Source of the DNA: Candidatus Peribacterales bacterium
GTDB lineage: Bacteria; Patescibacteriota; Gracilibacteria; Peribacterales; Peribacteraceae
Direction: 5' to 3'
Assembly (NCBI GenBank): GCA_020058765.1
Contig: JAGVDM010000001.1
Coordinates: 1 to 64,000 of the forward strand
DNA: 64,000 nt
Positions 16,794 to 26,800 of the stretch are shown piece after piece. The notes beneath the pieces are model-generated. The model was given only the letters and a program-made list of their open reading frames with translations. It made no database searches and was not told the DNA's origin. The stretch's first letter is position 1. Each line of letters begins with the position of its first letter. The position numbers were made by a program, and so were the translations under genes.

Positions 16794-17972
16794 GTGCTTC
16801 GGCGACTCGACCTTCTCCTCTGCGGCATCACCGTGGTGCTCACGTTCTTCGGCCTCGCGATGATCGCGAGCGTGAGCGTGTTTGAAAGTTACCAGCTTAC
16901 CCAACGCCTGGTGGCAGATGGATTGCGTAGTGAGCCCAGCAATTCGTTCTATCTCATCCGCAGCTCGATGCATGCAATTGTGGGACTGGGTTGCATGTGC
17001 ATCACCACATTGATCCCCTACCGAACATGGGAGCGGCTCGCCCTCCCACTCTTTGGGGCAACACTCCTGTTGCTCCTCGCAGTATTCCTCCCAGGCATCG
17101 GTGCAGACTACGGCACAAGCTACAGCTGGCTGCGCATCGGCGGCTTCTCGCTGCAGCCGGTGGAATTCTTCAAGATCGCATTCATTTTCTACATGGCAAT
17201 CTGGCTGCAAAAACGCGAACAGCTTGTGAGCACGTTCCACGACGGATTTCTGCCGTTTGCCACACTGCTCGTGATCAGTACGTTCCTTGTGGCTGTACAA
17301 CCAGACTTCGGCTCGTTCCTGATTCTGTCTGGTATCGCGATCACGATGTTCTTCATCGCAGGGGGGAACATGATCCACATGATTCTGGGCGGTGCGATTG
17401 CTGGCGTGCTCGGTCTGCCGATCATTTTAAACAAAGGCTACATTCGCAATCGCTTCCGGGCATTCCTCTCGCCCGATGACCCGGCAATCTCTGAATCGAT
17501 CGGATTCCAAATCAAGCAATCGCTCATTGCGATCGGTAGCGGTGGATTCTTTGGTGTGGGCTACGGCAAATCGATCCAGAAATTCGGCTATCTGCCAGAG
17601 GTGCAGGCAGACATGATTTTTGCCGCAATGAGTGAAGAGCTTGGATTCATGCGCCTACTTATCATCCTTGGGATGTACGGCATTTTCGTGTGGCGAGGGT
17701 TCCACATTGCACAGAATGCACCGGATCGTTTTGGCTTCCTGGTGGCCACTGGCATTACCACATGGATCGGCTTGCAGACGGTGATCAATATTTCTGTAAA
17801 CGTGGCACTGTTCCCTATTACTGGCCTCACGCTACCGTTTATTAGTTACGGCGGATCTTCGCTGCTGGCGCTGTTGAGTGCAGTAGGTATTCTGCTCAAT
17901 ATTTCCATGAGCTCTACTGAAGAGGCCAGCCGGGAAAGGCGCACTCGTAGTCGCCCTCGAATGACCTGGTAA
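16794..17972 (+). CDS. ftsW: FtsW/RodA-family SEDS glycan polymerase
   Basis: The 392-aa protein has about ten transmembrane segments and the SEDS pattern: YGTSYSWLRIGGFSLQPVEF, then KIAFIFYMAIWL, AVQPDFGSFLILSGIA, FQIKQSLIAIGSGGFFGVGY, PEVQADMIFAAMSEELGF and the final LTLPFISYGGSSLLALL. SEDS proteins polymerise lipid II into peptidoglycan with a class B PBP. The pairing with murG favours FtsW, but RodA cannot be excluded. GTG start with TATACT just upstream. Confidence 0.9.
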   Translation: MLRRLDLLLCGITVVLTFFGLAMIASVSVFESYQLTQRLVADGLRSEPSNSFYLIRSSMHAIVGLGCMCITTLIPYRTWERLALPLFGATLLLLLAVFLPGIGADYGTSYSWLRIGGFSLQPVEFFKIAFIFYMAIWLQKREQLVSTFHDGFLPFATLLVISTFLVAVQPDFGSFLILSGIAITMFFIAGGNMIHMILGGAIAGVLGLPIILNKGYIRNRFRAFLSPDDPAISESIGFQIKQSLIAIGSGGFFGVGYGKSIQKFGYLPEVQADMIFAAMSEELGFMRLLIILGMYGIFVWRGFHIAQNAPDRFGFLVATGITTWIGLQTVINISVNVALFPITGLTLPFISYGGSSLLALLSAVGILLNISMSSTEEASRERRTRSRPRMTW

Positions 17973-17976
17973 TACC

Positions 17977-19026
17977 ATGCGCACCATCCTCTTTGTTGGC
18001 GGCGGATCCGTGGGGCACATCGCTCCATGTGTCGCTATATGGCGAGCGGTGGAAAAGTTGGATAGTACGTGCGCCGCACACTTCATCTGCGCGAACCGCG
18101 CGGATGATCGCGCATTTTTAGAGCACGAACATGTGCCGTTCACACCAATTGATGCGCCAAAGCTTTCACTGAGTTTCCTTTGGAAATTCGGTAGGGCAGT
18201 CGTGCAGTCCGCAGCAGTTATCCGCGCGCACAAACCTGCAGTGGTATTCAGTAAGGGGGGCTTTGTAAGCCTTCCGGTTTGTATTGCAGCAACATGGCAT
18301 GGCATTCCGATTGTGCTGCATGAATCCGATGCGGTGAGCGGACGAGCCAATCGTATTGTGGGGCTCTTTGCCAAGCAGATTTGTGTAGGCTTCCCGCAAA
18401 AGACTGCATCAAAAAAAGTGATGCTCACGGGGAACCCATTACGCACAGAAGTGCAGAGCGGGGACAAAAAAACGGGCTACGCGCTCACTGGATTCTCGGG
18501 GAAACGGCCAGTGCTCCTTGTAATGGGAGGCAGTCAGGGCGCGCTCGCAATCAACAAAGCCATCGACGTGTTACTGCCGGAATTATTACAAACATTCGAC
18601 ATCATTCACCTTACGGGAACAGGGAAGAGCGAAGCGAAAAACATCCCTGGATACTGGGCACAATCTTTTGTGCAGCACGAACTTCCCCACCTGTACGCAA
18701 TTACCGATTTCGCTGTAAGCCGTGCGGGTGCGGGTAGCATTGCAGAGCTCGCGGCAAACCGCATAGCAACCATACTCGTACCACTGCGCGGCGTGGGGCA
18801 CGACCATCAGCAGCGAAATGCAGAGAGCGTAGTGCATGCAGGTGCATGCATCATCTTGCAGCAAGAATCTCTGGTAGAGAAATTGCCTAACACACTGCAG
18901 GAGCTGCAACGAGACACAGCGCAACGCGAAGCAATAACTACACACTTTGCGGCGTTCGCGCATCCAGATGCTGCGGCGAAGATTGCCAAGGTGATATGCA
19001 ATCACATTGCCAATACACGCAGATAA
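17977..19026 (+). CDS. murG: MurG, lipid II synthase
   Basis: The 349-aa GT-B enzyme (UDP-GlcNAc to lipid I) has the N-terminal glycine loop FVGGGSVGHIAPCVAI, VVFSKGGFVSLPVCIAA, HESDAVSGRANR, LLVMGGSQGALAINKAI, and the donor-site DFAVSRAGAGSIAELA and HDHQQRNAE motifs. It acts at the inner face of the membrane. It starts 4 bp after ftsW, so they are likely cotranscribed. Together with murB it shows an intact peptidoglycan pathway. Confidence 0.95.
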   Translation: MRTILFVGGGSVGHIAPCVAIWRAVEKLDSTCAAHFICANRADDRAFLEHEHVPFTPIDAPKLSLSFLWKFGRAVVQSAAVIRAHKPAVVFSKGGFVSLPVCIAATWHGIPIVLHESDAVSGRANRIVGLFAKQICVGFPQKTASKKVMLTGNPLRTEVQSGDKKTGYALTGFSGKRPVLLVMGGSQGALAINKAIDVLLPELLQTFDIIHLTGTGKSEAKNIPGYWAQSFVQHELPHLYAITDFAVSRAGAGSIAELAANRIATILVPLRGVGHDHQQRNAESVVHAGACIILQQESLVEKLPNTLQELQRDTAQREAITTHFAAFAHPDAAAKIAKVICNHIANTRR

Positions 19027-19045
19027 TCGTAGCTTATGAGGCAAC

Positions 19046-19627
19046 GTGCGCCTCTGGGCGATCCTCCTGCCATTGGCACTCCTCTCCGCCTGTTCGTCGG
19101 AGATCACGAACACGTCCATGCACGGTGCCGCTCGGCAGCCGAAGGTGGAGCTCTTAAGTGGCACACATACGGCAACAATTACAACATCCATGGGTGCCGT
19201 TGTTCTAGAGCTCGATGCAGATAAAGCACCGAAAGCGGTGACGAATTTTGTGGAACTCGCAAAGAATGGATTCTACGACAATCTGACGTTCCACCGTGTC
19301 ATGCAGGATTTCATGATCCAAGGCGGTGATCCGCGCGGTGACGGTAGTGGTGGGGCAAGTATTTTCGGCAGCCCGTTCGAAGATGAAATCACCGATGCAC
19401 CCTTAGTACGTGGAACTATTGCCATGGCGAACCGGGGACCCAACAGCAACTTGAGCCAGTTCTTCATTGTGCACAGAAATGATGGTGCACCTTGGCTGCA
19501 AGGAAAGCACACAGTCTTCGGCCGTGTGGTAAGAGGTATGGATGTTGTGGACAAGATCGCACAGGTGGAATGTGATGAAAATCATGCACCGAAGAGCCCC
19601 GTTCCATTCCGCGTAACGGTAAACTAA
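19046..19627 (+). CDS. Lipoprotein cyclophilin-type peptidyl-prolyl isomerase
   Basis: The 193-aa protein has a lipoprotein signal (RLWAILLPLALLSACSS, lipobox LSAC, Cys16). A cyclophilin domain follows: ATITTSMGAVVLELDADKAP, VTNFVELAKNGFYDNLTFHR, DFMIQGGDPRGDGSGG, TIAMANRGPNSNLSQFFIV and HTVFGRVVRGMDVVDKI. It isomerises prolyl bonds at the cell surface and probably helps fold secreted proteins. The GTG at 19046 is chosen because it gives a proper signal peptide; the ATG at 19036 is out of frame. Confidence 0.92.
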   Translation: MRLWAILLPLALLSACSSEITNTSMHGAARQPKVELLSGTHTATITTSMGAVVLELDADKAPKAVTNFVELAKNGFYDNLTFHRVMQDFMIQGGDPRGDGSGGASIFGSPFEDEITDAPLVRGTIAMANRGPNSNLSQFFIVHRNDGAPWLQGKHTVFGRVVRGMDVVDKIAQVECDENHAPKSPVPFRVTVN

Positions 19628-19663
19628 TCGGCTTTCGGCGATGCAATCGCACTGAGGTTCCAG

Positions 19664-19669
19664 TACGCT
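19664..19669 (+). promoter_or_regulatory. -10 box TACGCT for gltX
   Basis: TACGCT is followed by exactly 6 nt and ATG (19676); it predicts a leaderless gltX mRNA. Confidence 0.45.
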
Positions 19670-19675
19670 ACGTAC

Positions 19676-21163
19676 ATGCGAACGCGCTTTGCGCCATCGC
19701 CAACGGGATTCCTGCATGTGGGAGGACTGCGCACCGCGCTGTATTCCTATTTGGTAGCAAGGCAGGCAAAGGGGCAATTCCTCGTGCGTATTGAAGACAC
19801 AGATCAGGAACGAAGTGTGGAGGGTGCTGTAGAAAACATGCTCAAAACACTGCACTGGGCAGGAATAAGCCCAGAAGAAGGGGTGATGCTACAAGACGGT
19901 ATTGTTACGGAACATGGGTCAAAAGGGCCGTACACACAGTCAAAGAGACTGGACATCTACCGCAAGCACGTCGACCAACTGCTGGAGACCGGTCATGCGT
20001 ATTACGCATTTGATACGGTGGAAGAAATTGATGCCATGCGCACGCGTATGCAGCAAGCAGGGAACCCCGCACCGCGGTACGACTCCTCGGTGCGTATGGA
20101 GATGCGCAACTCGCTCTCCTTGCCTGCGGCAGATACGCAAGCACGCCTGGCCGCCGGAGAACCGTATGCCATTCGCATGAAAGTAGACTCTGCGCGTGTG
20201 ATCACTTTCCAGGATGACATTCGTGGAAAGGTGGAGTTCCAAGGTGCCGTAGTGGACGATCAAGTCCTGCTGAAGAGTGACGGATTCCCCACCTATCACC
20301 TCGCACACGTTGTGGACGATCACCTGATGGATATCGACATTGTGATTCGTGGTGAAGAATGGCTGAGCTCGCTCCCCAAGCACCTGCTGCTCTTTGAGGC
20401 ATTCGGATGGCACGCACCGCGCTACGCACACGTGCCGCTGCTCCTCAACCAAGATCGATCAAAGCTCAGCAAGCGCCAAGGTGATGTGGCAGTGGAGGAA
20501 TACATCGCAAAAGGATATCTGCCAGAGGCGGTGCTGAATTTCCTGGCGATGCTTGGGTGGAACGCAGGCACCACGCAGGAGTTGTTCTCGCTCAATGAGC
20601 TGATCGAACAGTTCTCTCTCGAGCGTGTGCAGAAGGCAGGAGCTGTATTCGATGTGGAGAAGCTCGATTGGCTGCAGGGGCAGTGGATGCGCCGCTTCCC
20701 TCTTGAGGAATTCGCGCAAAGAATCTTGCCGATCGTTGCTGCAGAATTCCCTGCTGCAGCGGAAGATGATCATTTCGAACAGAAAGCCGCGCTCATCCAA
20801 GAGCGCATCACTTTCTTCCCGGAGGCGCCGAGCATGCTTGGGTACTTCTATGCAGATCCAACTGTAGAGAAAGAACTCCTCGCAAACCCAAAGCAGAAAG
20901 TAACACCCGAAATGCTCCCTGAGCTCCTCCCCGCACTGCTTGATACGCTAGAAAACGTAGCGGAAGCGCAATGGGAAGAGGAAACGCTACAGGAGAAGCT
21001 GGAGAAACTCGCAGAAACAATGGGATGGAAAAAGGGGCAAGTGCTCTGGCCGTTACGTGCGGTACTTACGGGATTGCCGTTCAGCCCGGGTGCGTACGAA
21101 GTAGCAGCCGTACTAGGGAAGGAAACAACACTGCGGCGCGTGCGAAACGCATTGGCGCTGTAG
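19676..21163 (+). CDS. gltX: Glutamyl-tRNA synthetase
   Basis: The 495-aa class I synthetase has RFAPSPTGFLHVGGLRTALY (HIGH-type motif), FLVRIEDTDQERSVEG, FPTYHLAHVVDDHLMDI, VIRGEEWLSS and the KMSKS-type KLSKRQGDVAVEEY near residue 262. The C-terminal anticodon-binding region is helical and of normal length. It charges tRNA-Glu, and in many bacteria lacking GlnRS also tRNA-Gln; which applies here cannot be told. Confidence 0.97.
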   Translation: MRTRFAPSPTGFLHVGGLRTALYSYLVARQAKGQFLVRIEDTDQERSVEGAVENMLKTLHWAGISPEEGVMLQDGIVTEHGSKGPYTQSKRLDIYRKHVDQLLETGHAYYAFDTVEEIDAMRTRMQQAGNPAPRYDSSVRMEMRNSLSLPAADTQARLAAGEPYAIRMKVDSARVITFQDDIRGKVEFQGAVVDDQVLLKSDGFPTYHLAHVVDDHLMDIDIVIRGEEWLSSLPKHLLLFEAFGWHAPRYAHVPLLLNQDRSKLSKRQGDVAVEEYIAKGYLPEAVLNFLAMLGWNAGTTQELFSLNELIEQFSLERVQKAGAVFDVEKLDWLQGQWMRRFPLEEFAQRILPIVAAEFPAAAEDDHFEQKAALIQERITFFPEAPSMLGYFYADPTVEKELLANPKQKVTPEMLPELLPALLDTLENVAEAQWEEETLQEKLEKLAETMGWKKGQVLWPLRAVLTGLPFSPGAYEVAAVLGKETTLRRVRNALAL

Positions 21164-21201
21164 GGGAAAAGGAAAGAGTGGCTCTACCGCCGCGGGTATC
21201 G

Positions 21202-21207
21202 TAGAAT
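21202..21207 (+). promoter_or_regulatory. -10 box TAGAAT for the gene at 21215
   Basis: TAGAAT lies 7 nt before ATG 21215 and overlaps the alternative upstream ATG at 21206. A transcript from here would lack the first ATG, so 21215 is the likely start. Confidence 0.4.
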
Positions 21208-21214
21208 GCCAGAC

Positions 21215-21682
21215 ATGCAAATGAATAAGCCTGCTGATCTGGAAGTCTCCATTAAGCCTGGTGACACCAAGGCCATTATCGAAGGAAAAACATCCGTGAG
21301 CTTCAAGACCCTGGTGCAGCTCATTTTGCAACGCAAGGTAACGGCATTGTTCAAAGAGTGGGGCGGGGAGGCAGTGATTGTACCAAGCGAGCTCCTTACA
21401 GGTCTCGCTAGTGCACCACAAGATTCACAAGAGAACCGTTCACAGCTCGTGCTCGTGACACTCGGAACGGGTGTGCTCGCAGGTGTATTCGTATTCGCGG
21501 CTGTACAGGCAGGGCTGCTCTGGATAGATATAGTTTTGGGCTTCAAAGAACTCTCCATTGTTGTGGGAAGCCTGTTCGGCTTACTGCTGCTTGTTCTCCT
21601 TTTGGGCAAAGTGCGCCGCAACAACAAGAGCGACCGACTCGTGGAAAGCATGGAGAAACTCTCCAGCCTGCTTACGAAGTAA
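21215..21682 (+). CDS. Hypothetical membrane protein, 155 aa
   Basis: Unrecognised. A soluble N-terminal part of about 75 residues is followed by two transmembrane segments (LVLVTLGTGVLAGVFVFAAV and IVVGSLFGLLLLVLLLG) and a basic C-terminal tail (KVRRNNKSDRLVESMEKL). The overall shape is a small hairpin membrane protein. It sits between gltX and murB on the same strand with its own predicted promoter. Confidence 0.65.
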   Translation: MQMNKPADLEVSIKPGDTKAIIEGKTSVSFKTLVQLILQRKVTALFKEWGGEAVIVPSELLTGLASAPQDSQENRSQLVLVTLGTGVLAGVFVFAAVQAGLLWIDIVLGFKELSIVVGSLFGLLLLVLLLGKVRRNNKSDRLVESMEKLSSLLTK

Positions 21683-21723
21683 TTTTTCGAGAGATTGTTC
21701 CACTGCTCAAGGGCGATGCTCCG

Positions 21724-21729
21724 TATCAT
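21724..21729 (+). promoter_or_regulatory. -10 box TATCAT for murB
   Basis: TATCAT is followed by exactly 6 nt and ATG (21736); it predicts a leaderless murB mRNA. Confidence 0.45.
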
Positions 21730-21735
21730 GCCTCT

Positions 21736-22743
21736 ATGCTAGAACCGCAGCAGAACGTTGATCTCTCATCCCATTCCACCATGCGCCTTGGTGGGAAAGC
21801 TGCCTATCTTGCGGTAGTGCATTCCGAAGAGGAGCTACTGGAGGCAATTGCCTTTGCAAAACAACAAGGCCTGCGGCTGAAAATCATTGGCTCAGGCAGC
21901 AACATTGTCTGGTCCGGGGATTTCGACGGCATGATCCTCGTGAATGCCATCGAGGGGTTCGCTCTAGATGGAACGACAGTCACCATTGGCGCCGGGGAAA
22001 ATTGGGATGCCGTTGTACACAGAACTGTGCAGGCCGGCTTAAGCGGGATTGAGTGTTTAAGTCTTATTCCTGGCACCACCGGCGCAACACCCGTGCAAAA
22101 TGTAGGCGCCTACGGCGCAGAAATTGCCGATACGCTCGTCTCTATTCGTGCCTACGATAGGCAAAAGGATGCGTTTGTATCGCTACAGAAAGCAGACTGC
22201 GGATTCGGATATCGCAGGAGCAGATTTAATCAGGAAGACCGCGATAGATTTTGCATCACGCAAATCACCCTGCAACTGCGCAACACCCCCCCACAGGGAC
22301 CGTTCTACAAAACCCTAGAGGAAGCGCTGCAGGCACAAGGAATCAGTAAGCCGACGGCTCTGGTCATTCGCAATACTGTGATTGCCATACGGCAGTCGAA
22401 GTTACCCGATCCGCGAACCATACCCAACTGCGGATCATTCTTTAAAAATCCGATTCTGTCTTTGGAACGCTACGAAGCACTGAAGCAGGAATACCCCGAT
22501 GTCCCGGGGTGGCAGACTGGAGAACACATGAAGATCTCCGCTGCATGGCTTATTGAACAAGCGGGATATAAGGGATACGTAGATGAGCAAACAGGAATGG
22601 GAATCTATAAAGACCATGCACTAGTCGTCATTAACATATCGGCAACGCAGATCGAGGATTTGCACAACTTTACGCAGAAACTCGTCGACGCTGTACGGAA
22701 AAAATTCGGGCTCACGCTGGAGCAGGAGCCCGAATTAGTTTGA
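21736..22743 (+). CDS. murB: MurB, UDP-N-acetylenolpyruvoylglucosamine reductase
   Basis: The 335-aa FAD enzyme reduces UDP-GlcNAc-enolpyruvate to UDP-MurNAc. Motifs seen: LSSHSTMRLGGKAAYLAVVH, the FAD-binding IIGSGSNIVWSGDFDGMIL, GIECLSLIPGTTGATPVQNV with YGAEIAD, GFGYRRSRF, and PNCGSFFKNPI with the catalytic serine of type I MurB. The ending (SAAWLIEQAGYKGY and GIYKDHALVVIN) is also standard. It converges with ssb, 6 bp away. Confidence 0.95.
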   Translation: MLEPQQNVDLSSHSTMRLGGKAAYLAVVHSEEELLEAIAFAKQQGLRLKIIGSGSNIVWSGDFDGMILVNAIEGFALDGTTVTIGAGENWDAVVHRTVQAGLSGIECLSLIPGTTGATPVQNVGAYGAEIADTLVSIRAYDRQKDAFVSLQKADCGFGYRRSRFNQEDRDRFCITQITLQLRNTPPQGPFYKTLEEALQAQGISKPTALVIRNTVIAIRQSKLPDPRTIPNCGSFFKNPILSLERYEALKQEYPDVPGWQTGEHMKISAAWLIEQAGYKGYVDEQTGMGIYKDHALVVINISATQIEDLHNFTQKLVDAVRKKFGLTLEQEPELV

Positions 22744-22749
22744 TCGCGA

Positions 22750-23604
22750 TTAGAACGGCAAGTCTTCTACCTTCACTTCGGATTCGTACTGCACTGCGGG
22801 CATTGCCGCACCTACCGGTGCAGGCTGCGCAGAGGATGGCGCCGTATCTCGTCGCACCACAGGCGCACCAGAAGCATTGATCGAGTCGGCAACGGACGGA
22901 TTGGCCGTGCCGAGGAGTGTGCACTGCTCTGCAATCACCTCTGTGGTGTAGCGCTTACTGCCGCTCTGTGTTTCCCAACTGCGCGTTTGTACGCGACCAG
23001 TAACGTACACGCGAGAACCCTTTTTCATCTGCTTACTGACTTGCTCGGCAAGTGCGCCCCAAATGACGACATTGTGGAACTCGCTGCGCTCTTTGTCTTC
23101 GCCTGTACTACGATCCTTCCAGCGATCATTGGTTGCCACACCGATCGTCACCACCTGCTGGCCGCTCGTTGTGGTGCGTACTTCTGGGTCACGTGTAACG
23201 TTCCCAACAATCTCTGCACGGTTCACACCGTCAAGAAGTGCCGAGCCCTCCGGAGCCGGGAGCTGGCCATCTTTAGGATCAAGCATAATCATATCGAGAC
23301 CGACGATCTTGGTTTTGGAGCGCTTCTCTTTACTCTGTTCGTCTTCCCAGCTGTCTGTTTGCAAGCGACCGCCAATGAACAATTGAGAACCGGGGCGAAC
23401 ATACTGCCCAGCAATATCTGCCATGGCACCCCAAAGGGTAACCGTATGAAAACTTTTGCCAGTGAGCCGTTCGCCGGACTCCGACTGGAATGCATAGGGC
23501 ACGACCAAGTTCAGGTCAGTCACGCTTGTGCCGCCGGGAGTCTGTCTGATCTCCACGGGCTGTGTTTGATAACCGATGATGTGTACGCGATTGTAGGAAT
23601 ACAT
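22750..23604 (-). CDS. ssb: Single-stranded DNA-binding protein with two OB folds
   Basis: The 284-aa protein contains two SSB-type OB folds in tandem. OB1 is residues 1-112 (YNRVHIIGYQTQPVEIRQTP and SFHTVTLWGAMADIAGQYVR). OB2 is about 125-230 (NRAEIVGNVTRDPEVRTTTS and EFHNVVIWGALAEQVSKQMK). A flexible tail follows that ends VKVEDLPF, like the partner-binding tip DDDIPF. Most bacterial SSBs have one OB fold and form tetramers; the two-fold form is known in Deinococcus-Thermus. The frame opens far upstream, but the ATG at 23604 gives the normal N-terminus; TTTCCCC lies 9 nt before it. Confidence 0.93.
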   Translation of the reverse strand: MYSYNRVHIIGYQTQPVEIRQTPGGTSVTDLNLVVPYAFQSESGERLTGKSFHTVTLWGAMADIAGQYVRPGSQLFIGGRLQTDSWEDEQSKEKRSKTKIVGLDMIMLDPKDGQLPAPEGSALLDGVNRAEIVGNVTRDPEVRTTTSGQQVVTIGVATNDRWKDRSTGEDKERSEFHNVVIWGALAEQVSKQMKKGSRVYVTGRVQTRSWETQSGSKRYTTEVIAEQCTLLGTANPSVADSINASGAPVVRRDTAPSSAQPAPVGAAMPAVQYESEVKVEDLPF

Positions 23605-23668
23605 GCCACAAAAGGGGAAATGGAAGTAGAGGATGCCTCTGGCACCGATCCTATAAAAAGAACGGATC

Positions 23669-23684
23669 GTGTACAACCGTACAC
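23669..23684. repeat. Inverted repeat between ssb and the secreted-protein operon
   Basis: GTGTACAACCGTACAC is a perfect 6-bp inverted repeat with a 4-nt centre in the 223-bp divergent spacer. It could be an operator or a small hairpin. Nothing else is recognised in the spacer apart from promoter-like sequences. Confidence 0.35.
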
Positions 23685-23813
23685 CTCTTGCTACATAGAA
23701 ATCCAGCGACTCAGATTGCAGCCGAGAAAATCTATGGTCTGCAAAAACGGTGATCGTAATTCTTCGGGCGAACTCGTCAAGCGGGTCGACCGGATGAAGC
23801 GCGTCCGCTCCAG

Positions 23814-23819
23814 TACTAT
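23814..23819 (+). promoter_or_regulatory. -10 box TACTAT for the five-gene secreted operon
   Basis: TACTAT lies 8 nt before ATG 23828; an overlapping TATATC lies 5 nt before it. It predicts a near-leaderless transcript for the whole operon. Confidence 0.4.
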
Positions 23820-23827
23820 ATCTTCCG

Positions 23828-26800
23828 ATGTACTGCGCACGCTCGCGGCTTCGGGTGCACCCTCTTCTCATGATGGGTGCGGGGCTCCTACTTGGTGGGG
23901 TATTTGCAGGCAGTGCGAATGCCGCGTTATTTCGCATAACGCCATTCCCTCCCACGAGCCCCACAGGAGTGCAAACCATGACCAATAATGTGGAGCAATA
24001 CATTGATGATGCGCAGTGTGGTGGCTGGAATTACGAAGAATCTGCCGCAGGGAAGATTGCAACAGTAACCGGACTGCCCGGGAGAACAGGCGATCCGTTC
24101 GCAGTTGTGGAATTGGGTATGGCTCTGCGCGATGAGCGCGGGGAGCTGCTCGATGACGGGTTCCAGTTCCCCGATACATCTGACGTGTGGGGTTGGACAT
24201 CCGCATGTGCACCGGGAAGCCCTCCGTACTACCAAGACACCGCGGCAAAAACTCCGTGCAAGAATTCTGGAGAATGCGAACAATTGTGCGCTCGCATTAA
24301 CCGATGGCAACAACCTCGATGGCTCTGCACGGTCTACCACACGGATGACGAGGGAAATGTGGTACCGCGGTTTTCGACACTGCGTGGAGACTGTCGTGAG
24401 CATAAGGGGAACAACCCGAGGAACGAACCGGCAAGACCGGCTGCGGCCCGTGGCTGTGACGAGGTGCAGTTCCTAGGCTGGTACTACTGTTGTACAAGCC
24501 AAAAAGTGACATACATGTTCTACGAACAGTGTAAGGAAGGAAGCTCTGCAGCATGCCTGTCGCACCCAGATCATCTGCGCAACTGTATTCGCTGCGAGGG
24601 TGATGGAGCGAACACTGGGAAGGCTGGCGTCCCTACCGATAACAACGGGGAGAAAATCCAGCGCGGAGCGGGGGCATTGTTCAACGAAACGGGGTGCCGC
24701 GTGGGGCGATCAGAAACACAAATGCCACTCCCCGATCCAGACATTCAGGATGTTGCCGGTCGCAAGCAGATTCTTGCGCGCCGCTATCGATCGTTCTTCC
24801 GAAAATATGTGGGCGCGTCATTCACGCGTGATGCGGTACAACCGGAGGTTCCGCGAGATAACAACTCCGAAAACAATCTGCCTGTCCTGTGCTTCGGGCG
24901 ATACGCTGAGTTCGACCCCAAGCTCACTCGAGTGAACAACAAGGCACACAACTGTGTGCTGTATATCCGCAACCATACGCAAATATGGATCAACAACATG
25001 GAAAGGTCTCAAAAAGGAAAAGGTGACCTCGCAGACGCACTCAATCTGCCCGATCCGCCCTACCCCAAAAAGCAGGAAGAGGGGGAGCAGACGTTCTGGC
25101 GCAACAATCGCATTGGCGGAGGTGACGATGAAACCAATTTCCTGGAAATGGCGATCAAGTACCAGCGTGTAAACCCACAGCTGAAAGTGAAGCAGATTCG
25201 TTCCAGCGGTTCGTTGATCCGCGCATTCGACGAAACGGTCGCAACCGACCCAATTGATCCTGCGAATATTAACAATCTGAAGCGCACGCTCGTGGAATGG
25301 TGGCAGGGCTTACAAACAGAGGGGAACAAATTGTTCAATGAACCCACAATACGCGTGGTAATCCCCCCAGCATGGTCGCTCGACTTAGACCCAACACACC
25401 CCATTCTTTCGCCTGTGCCTCCAGAGGAAGAGGCAGCACAGTGGGACACCGATCCGTTGCAACAGCCAATAGAAGTGCAGGTAGAGCTGCGGGATGATTT
25501 GCTGGGAGATGTGGCAGACTTCTTAGAAAGCTCGCTGCTGCTGCAGGTGCAGCAAGAACGTGTACCGATTGCCGTGCCTATGGGCTCTTCCACCGAGCTG
25601 CGCATTGCGCGGGAAGGGTGGTGCAAATGGCATCGGTACCAAAACCCCGATGAATCGTGCGATGACGCCAGCGGCGACATGGGCGATCTACTCGATCGAT
25701 TGGAAGAATACGCAGACCGCATCGACGAATACCGCAAACTGCGCGCGGAGCTTTCTACCTACCTTGCAAAGTACTTAGAAATGCACAACACCATTAACCG
25801 TAACGTTGGTGAGTGGGTGCTCGATAATGCACGAGTCATTCAGGAACACCGCGAAGCGCGTGATGCACTGGCTCCGCTCAAGAATGAATGGATGGCCATT
25901 CAGCAGGTGTACCGTCGCTTCCACGATGACGGCAATTTCCCTTGGTGCCGCAATGACCGTTTCACCACCCCAATCTATTCCCTCCTTGATCCATGGATGC
26001 CCGGGCGACCGGATCTACGGGATCAGCAACAGCTGCTACCGACCTTTGAAATCCCACGCGCACCAGATCTACTATTCGATATGACACGGCTTACTGTTTC
26101 AACGGGATCAATCAAAATCCCCGTATTGGAACCGATCCAAGTGACAGTGGATGTCACGAGTTTGCGTGCGCCATTGGACTACAACAAAGACGCGAAGATT
26201 CCGAAGATTCCGCCACTCCCTCCTATTCCTACCATCAGTGCGAATATTGATGATCGTATCCCGGAAGTGAATGTGGGGCAGGACTTACCACCTATTGTGG
26301 AGAATCCTCGTCCGCCCGAGGTGAACCCAGAAGAAATTCTGCAAAAAATGCGCACCGTCCGCCAGATCATCACGAGAATGGACCAAGAATACCGGCTGTT
26401 CTGGGGTACGCTGAACCGTGTGAATGATCCGTCAGATCTGGATTGCTCACGCCCCAATTCCGGACGATGCAGACATGTAGAAATGGATCTGGTGGAACGC
26501 TTCACTCGCATCGGCGCACGGCCAGCAGTGTTACTGAAAGAAGATTTCCTCTCGGTCAAAGGCCCCTATCAGTTCTCCAATGGCCCACGGTTCCGCGAAC
26601 CTGCTCGGTACGATGGGTACGATTCCTGCCCAAAGGAAGACTGGGCGTGCTACCTCATGAATCCGCAATTGGATAAAGGCCGTGCTGGTTGGCATATTCA
26701 ACATCCAACGCCAGAGGAGCAGGAAGAGTTCATTAGTGAAATCCGCAAGGAAGCAATTGAGTCGTCGCTATTCAAAGGAATCAATCTGCAAGTGCCGCCT

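Noticed and set aside
16599-17378. Long minus-strand open frame of 259 codons across ftsW
   Set aside because: It is rich in H, C, E and Q with no domain pattern and lies antiparallel to a clear SEDS protein; it is a shadow of the real gene.
22987-23988. Plus-strand open frame of 333 codons upstream of the secreted operon
   Set aside because: Antiparallel to the two-OB-fold ssb and rich in H and C without pattern; rejected as a shadow.
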